Below, in pieces: positions 43,381-53,420 of a stretch of DNA of 64,000 bases. The notes beneath the pieces are model-generated. The model was not told where the DNA came from and did not search any database. It was given only the letters and a program-made list of their open reading frames with translations. Origin of the DNA: Prorocentrum cordatum (taxonomy: Eukaryota > Sar > Dinophyceae > Prorocentrales > Prorocentraceae); the NCBI GenBank assembly GCA_963575745.1, contig CAUYUJ010018871.1:221501-285500 (forward strand). Direction: 5' to 3'. A program made the position numbers and the translations under genes. Each line of letters opens with the position of its first letter. Within the stretch, counting starts at the first letter, position 1.

Positions 43381-45675
43381 GGAGACAACAGCTAACGCAA
43401 GGCCCCCCCCCGTTATTCCCGAGGGATGGCTGCGCGAAGTAGACAGAGTCATGGGCGGCCGGAGCGCGACCTGCCGCAGGCCCACGGAGGATAGGGGGGG
43501 CCTGCGGGACTACAGCACCATGCTCCACCCAGGGGAGCACCTCACCGCGGCGATAGCTGCGGGAGGGGCGGTATGTACCACCACCAGCGGAGAAAGTGGC
43601 CACCTATACACCTCAAACCCCATGTGGGTCACCATTGCGCTACCCGCCGAAGCCGACCTGAGAGCCGCCAACCGAGGCGTTGACCGTCCGCAGGCCAGGG
43701 TATCCCTGCAGCTGGCACACGGCCCAGTGCACCTCGCCAAGCTGGATGCAACCCCCGCCCGCTCCCCGACGCCAGCGGATCTGGGGATCGACACCAGCCA
43801 ACCCTCCAGTGCAACCCTGCCACCAAGAAGACGGGCAGCCGTGGACTCCCTCCCAGGCCCAGCCCGCCCAAGAACGTTTCCCCCCCTAGCAGAGGTGTTC
43901 ACGCACAGGAGCCGGGCAAGCTCAGAGCCAGGAGCCGCTCTAGTAAAGGCGGAAAGCGCCGCGGTTCTATGCGCCCAGGGCATGCTCGGGAGATTCCTGG
44001 CCTGCGTCGGAGAGCAGTGCACCACGACATGGCCAGAGGCATCCAGACCAGGCTCGCGCTGGAACAGCGACGACAGGAGGAGGGCAGACCCATCCTGAGG
44101 TACAACTGGGACCTCTTCGCCGCCATATGGATCCTTTAGCTGGCCGATCCCAGCAGCCTGGACAGAGACCACGTATTCCAGCTCATCAATGAGTTAGGGA
44201 TGGAGGAGGAGGTCACCAGACAGCTTCCCTTCACGCAGTGGCTCTCCCCCGAACCCGACCCCACCTCCACTGCGCACCACCCGTGGCTCGAAGTTCCTGG
44301 GGGCAGGGGCGCTGAGATCGACAGTGCCAGCGTGCACGTGCTGACCCCAGGCACAGACGAGAGGCTCAACGCCCTTGACGGGAGGCTAAGGAGTGCCGCG
44401 CAGGAGGACAGGCACCGACACGACCCGGGAAGAGCCCCTAGACCGCGAAGGGCACCCAGGGGCCAGCGTGGCGGCCCCCGTAAGCGGTAGCGGGGCACAC
44501 CCCACGCAAGGTGAACAGGCGCAGGTCGGGCGCAGCAGGGCCCCGGGCAGGCCCCCAACAGCAGGGCAGCGCGCTGCAGACAGGAACCCGCGGACTCCGG
44601 ACCGCCCCGCCCCACAGCCCCAGCCAGCACCCCCTCTTGTTGCGCAGCCGCCCCCACCGCAGCGGCAGCCCCCGCCTGGCCAGACCACCAGCCCCACGGC
44701 GCAAGGCCAACAAACCGGCAGCAACGAGCGAAGCAGCGGCGACAACCCACCGCCCATGATACCCCCAGGAGGCGCAGGCACAGGCAGCAACCTTTCTACG
44801 CGAGCAGAGGACAGCTCCAACCAGGGCGGAGAAGCAGGACCGAGCGACGGAAGCGGGAGCGGCACGCAGTCCCCGCCGCCACAGTCCCCGGCAGGCGCGG
44901 GGGCAAACGGCCGGCCCAGACAGCGTTCGCCTAGCGGCCCACAGGCTGCCCCTGCCCATGAAACCAACCCCCCCAGCTTGGAGACCAAGATACCGAGACT
45001 CCCCGAGCGCTGGCATCCCAAGCGGATCGCGACAGGCAGGGGACCGAGGGAGACGAACGCGCGCAAACGCCGAACCTGGAGCCAGGGGACGCCCCGCAGG
45101 CAACGCAGGCCCGCCCAGACGGCGAGCCTGGGAGAAGGCCACCGCCAGACAGCGTCCCTCGAAGCACATCCAGCGACCCGCTGGGAAGGGGTGGCTCCCC
45201 CAGAGTAGGTCCGCACCTTCCGCCTTGCATGGAACGCAAGTGGAGTTCCCTCCTCAACTGCGCCGCAGAAACAGTAATCTCCCTGGGCCCCCCGGCTCGG
45301 TGGGAGGGGCTGGGATGCGCGGATAGAGAAAGGTGGAGGACCGTGCTCAGCGCCATCGCCTGGGGCACCTCCATGCTCCAGCTGGAAAAGCAGGCCAGGC
45401 AGGTGTTCGCGAGAGCTTACTTATCCGACAGGCTACAAATACCCTTTGAGACCTACTGGACACAGAACCCGCCAGCCAGCACCAGAAACTCTGCGGGCAG
45501 GAAAACTATGTCTCAGAATGCCGCCCTCAAAGCGGACGCCGCTTGTGCGATCATGCAGTCCACAGCGAGAGGAGTCCCAGGATGGGAAGGCCCAGTATAC
45601 CCCTTCCAGCCTCTAACCGATGAGGCCCTCGACACAATCCGGGGGCTCACTAGGTGCCAGCACCAGCAGGCTTAG
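43214..45675 (+). pseudogene. LINE-B unrecognised and proline-rich region
   Basis: Frame 2 (43214-44098) takes over from frame 1 at the C-run near 43240 and reads MLHPGEHLTAAIAAGGAVCT and AVLCAQGMLGRFLACVGEQC. Frame 1 resumes near 44200 (EEEVTRQLPFTQWLSPEPDP), then frame 2 (44393-45208) is a long Pro/Gln/Arg-rich linker, then frame 1 (45229-45675) has a helical stretch (RERWRTVLSAIAWGTSMLQL, EKQARQVFARAYLSDRLQIP). No family recognised. 45676-46295 holds more Arg/Pro-rich low complexity leading into the methyltransferase. Confidence 0.35.
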
Positions 45676-46295
45676 GGCCGTTGGCTCAACCTGGCTTAAC
45701 CTCAGGGGCGGGACACCTCACGACAACCCCACTCAACGGCCAGTGCTCGGAGCGGAAGCGGGACAGTCCCGAACCCCCCCCCGCCCCATAGAACCTCACA
45801 GCGAGAAGGCACAGAGGCGCGGCTCCGACCGGCAGGAGTGCCAGAGGAAGCGCCATCGCGGCACCCTGTGCAGCGGAGCCAGCGAAGCAGGGGCGCGGAG
45901 CACCCAGGCCCCAGGAGGCGGCAAAACAGGAGCCGAAACAGGAGGACGCGACAAGCCGGCCCCATGGGAGTGAGATTTCGACCCAGAGCAAGGCCGGGGA
46001 CGAACAGACCCGAAGAAGACAACTCTCGGCCCCTTGAATCAATGTGGGACTCCCTGCCAGCAACAGCTGGACAGGGAGGTGCTGGAAGGGGCACCACGCG
46101 CAGCGCAGCAGGATCACAAGGACCGGGAGAAGGGTCAAGGAGGGCGAGGCCCAGAACCCATACCCCGGCCCCCACAGAGCCAACTGCGGCGCCCCAACCC
46201 ATGGATGCCCTACAGCAGGTGTGGACCCAGCATAGAGACCGCAACACCGGCCTTTCTCTTGTCGCCCCCCCGACCAGGTCCTGGCGGCCTACCAA

Positions 46296-47858
46296 GTGGC
46301 CGGTCTGGACGACAACATGATCTTGCAGACGCTCAGGTCACTACACGAGCAAGGCAACATCAGACTAGGACTCGACCACGCGGTCGACGACATCGCAGGG
46401 AGAGTGCGCATCGAGGAAGCTACCGAGATAGACTTCACACAGCAGGCAGGGGTGGCGCCGCGAGGCAGATCCGCAGGAAATAGCAGCGGGGCAGATGAGC
46501 GCACACCCCTCCACCTCGTGTCCCTCTTCGACGGGCGGGAGATTGCCAGACTAGCTGCGGGCGACCTCGTCCGCGAACTCGGATCCAGCCACAGATTTCA
46601 ACCCTCGTCGTTCGCGGAGCACAACAGAGAAGCGGCTGAAGCGGTAGCACGCAGATGGGGCGCGGCCCCCGACCCGCAGGACGGAGGCTCCCCACACAAG
46701 CAGCTAGCAGAATACGTATGGGACCTCTTCCGACGTAGGGACCCCCTCGACAACAGAACACCTTGGGAAAAGCACTTAGACTCCCTGGAACAGGGCAGCA
46801 CAATGCTGATAGTGGCGGGACCACCCTGCAGCAACCTATCGGCACTTGGCCAGCACGCGGGTAGAGACGGGCTGGCCGGGACCCAGTCATCTAACTTCTT
46901 TGCCGCCCCGATAGCCTGGTATTTGGCAAGCAAGAGAAGGCCTGACATCACCATTCTTGTGCCGGTAGAAAATGCGGCCTCCATGCCCTTGGCTCACCGC
47001 AAGGCCATGTGCGCAGCCATGGGGGCCCTTGACCCAGAGTGGGCCGTCAAAATGAACGCCGGCGATTCAGTAGCCAGCCCAAGGAAACGGCTCTGGATTG
47101 GCAACTTCCCACCCCCGGTCGACGCCATAACCTACCCTCGTCTCCCCAGCCCTTGGGAGCCAAGGTGGGCCTACAGGCCGGACGGGAGAATCCCAACTTG
47201 GACGCAGTCCAGGGCCGCCCCAGGGGACCCAGACGCGATCCTCCCGAGTAGCTACCAGACTCATCTCTTATGCCTCCTATACAACGAGGACAGCAGCCTC
47301 AGATGGTTCCTCAGAAATCCATCCGAACTGAAGCATGGAGCTAGACAGATACTTACCGAGTGCGGAGCGGAACAGCGTTTCCCAGGATGCACTGATGGTT
47401 TGAACCTCGTCATGGCAGGAAGGGAAAGGGAGAGCCCCGCCGCGGAGGTCAAAGTCAGGGCCTGGGGAAGATGGCTGGTGAAGGAGGGCAGAGCACACGG
47501 GCTCAGACCCCCCGCCCCCGAAGAAGGGGCGAGGGCCGTGGGCCTAGCCGGCTACAACCGGGGGCTTGGAATACGCGATAGGGCGTTCTACGACGCGGTC
47601 GGCATTCACTTTGATCCCCAGCGCCTGCAGCGCAGGGTTGTCTCTGCGCTACGAGCCTGGAGCGCGGGGCGCCCCACGGATGTGACCTGCGCACCCGCCC
47701 CCACAGGCGGGCAGATAGCGCAGGGATGGGGAGCGGCGAGAACGCACGCAGGAGCGCAGTGCCCTTGGGCACAACTCCGGGAGCGCCCCCTCCCAGACGA
47801 CCTCGCGGAGCAGCTCCTGCGAGAGGAAGGGCTCTTTCCCAGACCGGCACGCCCTTAG
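46296..47858 (+). CDS. DNMT3-like C5-cytosine methyltransferase domain of LINE-B
   Basis: Frame 3 is open for 520 codons and reads naturally from AGLDDNMILQTLRSLHEQGN. Motif I is PLHLVSLFDGREIARL (residues about 71-86), motif IV VAGPPCSNLSALG (about 173-185, catalytic Cys present), followed by GRDGLAGTQSSNFF as in DNMT3. Motif VI is PVENAASM (about 223; usual ENV reads ENA), and the motif VIII-type is SPRKRLWIGNFP (about 260). A motif X candidate is YDAVGIHFDPQRLQRRVVSA, with GIH where GNS is usual. Motif IX is unclear. The domain looks DNMT3-derived but diverged; activity is uncertain. It directly precedes the endonuclease, whose frame overlaps by about 130 bp, so it is probably part of one polyprotein. 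Confidence 0.8.
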   Translation: MAGLDDNMILQTLRSLHEQGNIRLGLDHAVDDIAGRVRIEEATEIDFTQQAGVAPRGRSAGNSSGADERTPLHLVSLFDGREIARLAAGDLVRELGSSHRFQPSSFAEHNREAAEAVARRWGAAPDPQDGGSPHKQLAEYVWDLFRRRDPLDNRTPWEKHLDSLEQGSTMLIVAGPPCSNLSALGQHAGRDGLAGTQSSNFFAAPIAWYLASKRRPDITILVPVENAASMPLAHRKAMCAAMGALDPEWAVKMNAGDSVASPRKRLWIGNFPPPVDAITYPRLPSPWEPRWAYRPDGRIPTWTQSRAAPGDPDAILPSSYQTHLLCLLYNEDSSLRWFLRNPSELKHGARQILTECGAEQRFPGCTDGLNLVMAGRERESPAAEVKVRAWGRWLVKEGRAHGLRPPAPEEGARAVGLAGYNRGLGIRDRAFYDAVGIHFDPQRLQRRVVSALRAWSAGRPTDVTCAPAPTGGQIAQGWGAARTHAGAQCPWAQLRERPLPDDLAEQLLREEGLFPRPARP

Positions 47859-49690
47859 ATTCCACTGAGGGCCCCAGAACGCTCCACCAGGCGCTGGGGC
47901 ACCCGCCCAGGCACCTACCCGTGCCGGGGCCGCGCACCCGGGCTTGGCAAGACGCCCGACGCGCCCTCAGTGCGGAACTCGAAACTCGCTCTCAGTGCAA
48001 AATCCGCGGGCCGAGGGGCCTGTGGTGCCTCCTTCGCGCCGACCCCTGGAGCCACCCCACTTGGGACTCCCTGTGCGGGGTCCTCACTCTCAACGACCTG
48101 CTACGCGCGCTTAACGCCACCCCAGCGTGCAGCCTCCCCAGGCTTGCCAGCTGGAATGTCAGATACCTCCAGAGCTGCACAGCGGCCAAGAACCAGATCA
48201 AGCATGCCCTTCTCGCCCAAGTCACCACGAATAACCGCATCGCTTTGGTTCAAGAGACGCACTGGTCCGAGCACGAGACTGAGGTTTGGAGAACGATGTT
48301 CCCAGCGCGAACTCTGGCCTCCCCAGGCTACCTGGGACCGACTGGTGGACTCGCCGGAGGGGTGGGCATTCCCCTCCCCCATGGCGTTGCGCTCCTCGAT
48401 TACCAGGTCATGGTTCCAGGATGCGCCGTCGCTGCTGTTGTCCAGCAGGGCGAGAGCAGGTTCCGTGAAGTCTCGGTATACCTCCCACCCTCCAGAAAAG
48501 AGGACACCCTCTCCGAAATCGCCATAGCCTCGGGGCAGTGGGAGCACCTCGACACCTACTGGGGAGGGAGTGTCAACCTGCAGCTCGACAAACCGCGAGA
48601 CGGTGAGGTTGAGGCTTCCGCCCTCCTGAAGGACCTATTGGCAAGCACCGGCTCCACCGCTGTCCACTCGTCCGGGCCCACAAGGATCGACAGAGAAAGC
48701 GAATCCCAGATCGACATACTCGCCTGCCCAGTGCGGCAGACCTACGCGCACGAGGTTCGGGAGCTCTGGAGACTCACCCTGTCGGATCACGCACTCATCA
48801 GCCTTGAACCGCAAGGGGCCAGGAGGGCCAGAAGGGACAACACCATGAAAGCTGGGGACCTCAGGAATCCCCCCACGGCTGCGCACGCGGACCTCCGGCA
48901 GCTCTTTTTTCACCTTGAGCTCACTTTTGGTGTCCCCCCCGTCAACCTCACTGGCCTCCTCCAGCCAGTGGACTGGGTTAGACCGGCCAGCCTGGGGGGC
49001 TTCCCCGATAGGCACGTCGACAACGACGACGGCGACGCCATCCTTCACAACCTCCCCCCGACACAGCAGGACGCTGGGGCTGTCGCGCACGGCATCGATC
49101 ACACCCCTCCCGTCCTTCCCGCCCTAATGCGGTTCGGGAGGCATGCACTCTCCGCCGCCCTACAAGATTGGTGGAGGAAATGGAGAAAACACGCATCGCG
49201 GGCCTCGCCTGGCCTCCTCCTGGCTGCCGCCAGTCAGAGGAGCGGGACTACGCGCCCGGTGGGGGCCCTAGCAGCGTGGCTGCGCGAATACGGGTGGGAT
49301 GGACGAGACCCCCCCCCAGGCTCAGCGGCCGAGTGGCTCAGAAGATGGGACGCCGAGGCCACCCAGAGAAGGGCTGCCAGGCTGACCCCGGCACAGAGAG
49401 GCCCTGGCGCAGAGCGCCCCCCCTGGCGGCCCATTACAGGACAGGAAGGGAGATCTATAAAAAGACCCACGCCATCCTCGGGATTCGCGACCATACTGGC
49501 ACCTGGCAGGACAGGCCCGAACAGGTTGATAACGTGCTTTGGGACAGCCGCAGTGCGATATGGCACTCCGCCCCCCCATTACCCGACTCCCCCAGAAGGC
49601 CCCTGGAGCTCTACTTCCACCACCATCCCGGCATCGACGTCTCGAGCAGACCCCGACCAAGCTGGAGCAGGCTTGCCTCCATCGTCCTAA
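47726..49690 (+). CDS. LINE-B EEP endonuclease
   Basis: Frame 2 reads PRLASWNVRYLQSCTA (about 48140), IALVQETHWSEHE (catalytic Glu), GGVGIPLPHG, GGSVNLQL (position of the usual GDxN; the Asp is Ser), QIDILACP and LTLSDHALISLEPQ (the final Asp-His pair present). The loss of the GDxN Asp suggests impaired nicking. A linker rich in Trp/Arg follows (WWRKWRKHASRASP). The frame overlaps the RT frame from 49168; the true join is probably at the C-runs near 49565-49590, after which frame 1 carries the RT. Confidence 0.75.
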   Translation: MGSGENARRSAVPLGTTPGAPPPRRPRGAAPARGRALSQTGTPLDSTEGPRTLHQALGHPPRHLPVPGPRTRAWQDARRALSAELETRSQCKIRGPRGLWCLLRADPWSHPTWDSLCGVLTLNDLLRALNATPACSLPRLASWNVRYLQSCTAAKNQIKHALLAQVTTNNRIALVQETHWSEHETEVWRTMFPARTLASPGYLGPTGGLAGGVGIPLPHGVALLDYQVMVPGCAVAAVVQQGESRFREVSVYLPPSRKEDTLSEIAIASGQWEHLDTYWGGSVNLQLDKPRDGEVEASALLKDLLASTGSTAVHSSGPTRIDRESESQIDILACPVRQTYAHEVRELWRLTLSDHALISLEPQGARRARRDNTMKAGDLRNPPTAAHADLRQLFFHLELTFGVPPVNLTGLLQPVDWVRPASLGGFPDRHVDNDDGDAILHNLPPTQQDAGAVAHGIDHTPPVLPALMRFGRHALSAALQDWWRKWRKHASRASPGLLLAAASQRSGTTRPVGALAAWLREYGWDGRDPPPGSAAEWLRRWDAEATQRRAARLTPAQRGPGAERPPWRPITGQEGRSIKRPTPSSGFATILAPGRTGPNRLITCFGTAAVRYGTPPPHYPTPPEGPWSSTSTTIPASTSRADPDQAGAGLPPSS

Positions 49691-51360
49691 CCCCCAGCGG
49701 AAGCGCCCCCGGTGTGGACGGCGAGCCTTATGAGGCCTACCACCCCGGGGCCAGATGCGTCGCCTGCTTCGTTGCGCAGGCGTGGCACGTTGCTGACCTC
49801 AATCCAGCACTCCTGGACGAGGTGCTAAGGCCCTCAGTGGACCTGCTGGTATGGATCGGGAAAAAGGTTGGGGCCGAGAGCCCCAACGACATGAGGCCGC
49901 TCCAGCTGCCCACATGCCTACGTCGTTTGTACGGAGCCTCCCTGGCGGACTTGATGGGCCCGTCAGTTGAACCTCTCCTTAGTCAGAACCAGGCGGCCAA
50001 AAGAGGAGGACAGCGCGGCCCCAACATCACAAAAGTCACCCAGCACCTGGGGTCTCTCCCCAAGCCCCCAGCCGAGCCCGGACCGGCCTGGTCGGCTCTA
50101 CTGGGAAGACACAGGGAGGCCGTCGACGAGTTCGTCGACCGCGCCGCTGCCGCGGTTGGGAACGCCCCATGCACGGCGGTGATCTTCTGCGATCTGAACA
50201 AGGCCTTTGAAAGAATCTCGCTCCAATGGGTGGGGAGCCTCTTCCAAAAATGGAGGCTCCCCCCTTGGCTCCTGCACGCGCTGAACTCCCTTGTCGGGGA
50301 TCGCAGGGCACAGACGTGCAGAGGCAGGCACAAGGAGCCCGAACGCCGCCTCTTACGGTCCGTAGGGATGGGCGGCACTGCCCCCCCGCTCCTGTGGTGC
50401 ATGGGGTGCGACCCCTTCATAACCGCCCTCGCCAGCATCACCGCAGATGACGACCCCACATACGTAGATAACCTTGCCGCCCTGCTCAGCACCACGAAGC
50501 AGGCATTGCGCGCCGCCATCGCCCTCCCCTGGGCCGCCCACGCGGCCAGGCTCCTGGTAGAAGCACACCGGCGCAGAGGGATTAGGGCTGCCGACTCCGC
50601 GGCCCTCAGGGCCGCGCTGGAAGAAGCGCCGGTCCACTACGAGCACGATGGTGGCGACGTCCTGATCCCCGGGCTCCCAGGCGACCTCACACGGACCCTC
50701 GTCGAGAGAAGAACGGAGCAAAGCCCGCCCAATTGGTGCACCCCTTTTCAACGTCCCTGCAGCTGCACCTTCAGGACTGCGCTCGTCCACGCGGGCCATC
50801 GTGCATGGTGGCGCGGCCTCATGGACCACACCCCCTTCTGGTGCCGCCGAAGGCGAGCTGCCCCTGCGGTGGTAGTCTCCCGCGCCGCCGAAGGCGAGCT
50901 GCCCCCCCCGGACGAGGGGCTCGCTAAGGGACAGGGAGACGCCCTGACGAAGGGCACCTGGGAACGCCCCCTCCCCAAGATGAGGGACAGAGCCATGGCC
51001 CTCCACCTGGCCAAAATGTCCCCCTCCCGCACCGCGGCCGCCTGGAACTCCTACCTGGTTTCCCTCGTCCCGTACGCGGCCCACTACTCCCCCCCCGACG
51101 TCGTGCAAGAGCGCGTGCTCCGTGTTCAACTCAGAACCGCGCTCGGGCTGGCAGGAGCGTCGTGGGTCCCCGAATTCGTGCTCATCGGGTTGGGCTTACG
51201 CTTCCAAGTGCAGGGTGCCCCGAGGTGCCCGGCGGCAACGGCCCGTGCCGTGGCAGCCAGAGCGCACGCCCTCAACGACTTCTGGGGCCCTGCCCCCATG
51301 AGAAAGCGCGCCAGGATGAGACGGAACAAGCTGCTGAAATTGGCAAGCGAGGCAGCATGA
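49168..51360 (+). CDS. LINE-B reverse transcriptase
   Basis: Frame 1 is credible from about 49600. It reads TPSGSAPGVDGEPYEAY, MRPLQLPTCLRRLY, VIFCDLNKAFERI (motif A, 50179), RSVGMGGTAPPLLW (motif B position, lacking the usual QG) and TYVDNLAALLS (motif C, 50458; second Asp replaced by Asn). Downstream LRTALGLAGASWVPEF matches the thumb/connection region, and the frame stops at TGA 51358-51360. The D-to-N change in motif C and the altered motif B suggest the polymerase is inactive in this copy. RT identity is clear from motif A, motif C and order. Confidence 0.8.
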   Translation: MVEEMEKTRIAGLAWPPPGCRQSEERDYAPGGGPSSVAARIRVGWTRPPPRLSGRVAQKMGRRGHPEKGCQADPGTERPWRRAPPLAAHYRTGREIYKKTHAILGIRDHTGTWQDRPEQVDNVLWDSRSAIWHSAPPLPDSPRRPLELYFHHHPGIDVSSRPRPSWSRLASIVLTPSGSAPGVDGEPYEAYHPGARCVACFVAQAWHVADLNPALLDEVLRPSVDLLVWIGKKVGAESPNDMRPLQLPTCLRRLYGASLADLMGPSVEPLLSQNQAAKRGGQRGPNITKVTQHLGSLPKPPAEPGPAWSALLGRHREAVDEFVDRAAAAVGNAPCTAVIFCDLNKAFERISLQWVGSLFQKWRLPPWLLHALNSLVGDRRAQTCRGRHKEPERRLLRSVGMGGTAPPLLWCMGCDPFITALASITADDDPTYVDNLAALLSTTKQALRAAIALPWAAHAARLLVEAHRRRGIRAADSAALRAALEEAPVHYEHDGGDVLIPGLPGDLTRTLVERRTEQSPPNWCTPFQRPCSCTFRTALVHAGHRAWWRGLMDHTPFWCRRRRAAPAVVVSRAAEGELPPPDEGLAKGQGDALTKGTWERPLPKMRDRAMALHLAKMSPSRTAAAWNSYLVSLVPYAAHYSPPDVVQERVLRVQLRTALGLAGASWVPEFVLIGLGLRFQVQGAPRCPAATARAVAARAHALNDFWGPAPMRKRARMRRNKLLKLASEAA

Positions 51361-52648
51361 CAGCCCGAGGTGCCCCGACCCAGGCCCAAGATGATCACCG
51401 AGCGGAAGGCTGCCCTTGCGCTCAACCGTGCCCGCGAGCAACCGGTGCTTCTGGAAAGCAAGCACCTCGGCAGGGTCGTCTACGCGGCCGCCCGGGCGCA
51501 AATGCACAACACCACCTTCTCCAGGTGGCTCGCGGATACCAGCCAGAATAGGAGATGGCACCCCTCGGGGGGTGAGGAATGGGGGCCCCTGCACCACTGC
51601 ACGTCCTTCACTGAAGCCCACCACGTCATCCGCATACTCTGCAACGGCCTTCCGGGTTCAGCAAGGCGGAGAAGTGAAAACGAAAGGAGGCCACACATGT
51701 GCTCCTGCGGCGCACGCGCCAAGAACGCGTGGATCACAGCCGGCCCCGACGATGACGGCGCTGCCTGGTGTGCGCGGTGCATCGGCTCAGGCCCGCACGC
51801 CTCCGCACTCTGGCAGACGTCAGACCCCAGTGTCCTGCCCCCCGCTCTACGGGGCCCCGCGGAGGCATGCGCGCGCAGCCAGGGCCACCTGCACCCCCCT
51901 TATCAAAGCGGGGCCGTACGGCTGCTGCCCCCTCTGCGGGCTTGGTGAAGCAACCACCGAGCACGCGTGGCACTGGCGCCTGGCCGCGGCACTTGCCTGG
52001 AACACAGCTAGGGGCCCAGACGACCCAGACACCTTAGCCCGCGCCATCACCAGCGGTGGCGAGCATCAGCCCCTCCTCGCCAAAGTGCTGCACCAAATCT
52101 CTTTTAGGTACTGCGCCAACCTTACCGCCACTCCCCTCGAGGCCGCCGAAGCGGCCAGGTTCATTCTCCAAGAAATCGCCGTTGCCGATACCGACCAACA
52201 AGGGGACAGCGAGGACGAAATCCTCGACGAAGGCGAGCCCCCCAGGCGCGACAACCCGGACGAGACTGCGGTGTGGACGGTCATGCGAGGCACCTGCCAC
52301 ACGTGCAACCCCCTCGCCATCCCCGAAAGGACCATCTGCGGGGCCGCCAGGCCACACATGAACCGCCAAGCCCACAGGGCAGGGGGAGAGGTTCGCAGGC
52401 TCCCCGTGGTCACCAGACACCACAACACAGGGGATAGACTGGCGGTCTTGCAGGCCGCGCAGGTACGTGCAGGATGGATGCCTCCAGGGCAAGGCTGGTT
52501 CCCCTGCCCCAGAACAGACAACAACCCCACCGCCAACTGGACGCCCGCATACTGCCGGGAGTGCCGGGCACACACCACCACTCTGACCGCCAACTCCGAC
52601 CTAGAACCCGGGGACGAGGTCACCGTCCGCAGTCCCCCCTTTCCCTGA
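51361..52648 (+). pseudogene. LINE-B zinc-finger region between RT and RNase H
   Basis: Frame 1 (51370-51900) reads RWLADTSQNRRWHPSGGEEW and MCSCGARAKNAW. Near 51895 (CACCCCCCTT) coding moves to frame 2: GPYGCCPLCGLGEATTEHAW is the C-x2-C...H finger seen at the end of LINE polyproteins, followed by helical LEAAEAARFILQEIAVADTD. A second Cys set (GTCHTCNP, FPCPRT, YCRECRAH) precedes TGA 52646-52648. Confidence 0.65.
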
Positions 52649-53295
52649 CACCAACAGCACCCAATGGCCGTGCGAGGTCACCTTCGACGGTGGCGCCAGG
52701 AGCATCGAAGGCCGCACCAAAGGGCGCCGGCGCCATCCTCTGGCACCACAACCCAGCCACCGGGACCCCCAAAGTGATTGTTGTTGCCATCGTCGCGCTT
52801 CCGGACTACAGCAGCGCGCAAATGGCCGAGGTAGCGGGCTGTCGCGCGGGTCTCGCTTTGCTCCCTCACCTCCGGGGTCCCTTCCGGGCCGCCAGGGTGG
52901 TGGGTGACAATCTTGCCGCTATACGATACGGGGCCGGCACAGCCAGATATACGAGGCTTCACCTTGCCCAGCAGATGGAGGACGCCCTCGGGCAAGTGGA
53001 GAACGCCGGCTGGGTGCTTACATGGCAAGCGGTCAGGCGGCGACTGAACAAGGCTGCCGACAGCCTTGCCACCATCGGGGTCTATTGGGCCGACGCCCTA
53101 CTAAGGGAAGACATGAGCAGCGTCTGCACTCACATCCGGTGGGTGGGCACCGCTTCTGTCCCACCTGCGCACTTTCCCGCCAGCATCGGTCGAGATGTCG
53201 ACCTGTGCGATCCATCGGAGTGTGCCGTGACCGCTTACCAGCTGGAAAATCCTCCGCCCTCCTCCTCCTCCTTCCCCCCCGACTCGGGTCGCTGA
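52640..53295 (+). CDS. LINE-B RNase H
   Basis: The first motif VTFDGGARS (about 52677) is in a different frame from the rest; frame 1 then supplies KGAGAILWHHN, SSAQMAEVAGCRAGLALL (catalytic Glu), ARVVGDNLAAIRYG (catalytic Asp) and LNKAADSLATIG (final Asp). This is the D-E-D-D set of a type I RNase H, which removes the RNA strand after reverse transcription. One frameshift lies between the first and second motifs. The frame ends at TGA 53293-53295, followed by about 90 bp and the TGCGGCTGTTGGCTG end motif. Confidence 0.75.
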
Positions 53296-53365
53296 TCGAT
53301 CGATCGCCCCGCCGACTGAGGTGCTCCCTGCAGCTGGCCACCACCGCCCCAAGTATACGTGTTCC

Positions 53366-53386
53366 ATTGCGGCTGTTGGCTGCACC
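53366..53386 (+). repeat. LINE-B 3' copy of the TGCGGCTGTTGGCTG motif
   Basis: Same core as the three motifs at 37023-37173, about 70 bp after the RNase H stop; taken as the element's 3' boundary. Confidence 0.7.
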
Positions 53387-53420
53387 CCCTTTCTGAATGC
53401 TTCGGAGGAGGTGCAATCTA

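Larger units (their letters stand above)
36359..53386 (+). mobile_element. LINE-B, about 17-kb non-LTR retrotransposon with a methyltransferase domain
   Basis: The element runs from the break in helicase copy B to the last TGCGGCTGTTGGCTG motif at 53368-53382. Order: proline-rich region, zinc-ribbon-like and RING-like modules, unrecognised gag-like regions, DNMT3-like methyltransferase, EEP endonuclease, RT, zinc finger, RNase H. Reading moves between all three frames at least ten times, frequently at C-runs (for example 38119, 42089, 43240, 49565). The left limit is inferred; no target duplication was found. Confidence 0.75.
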
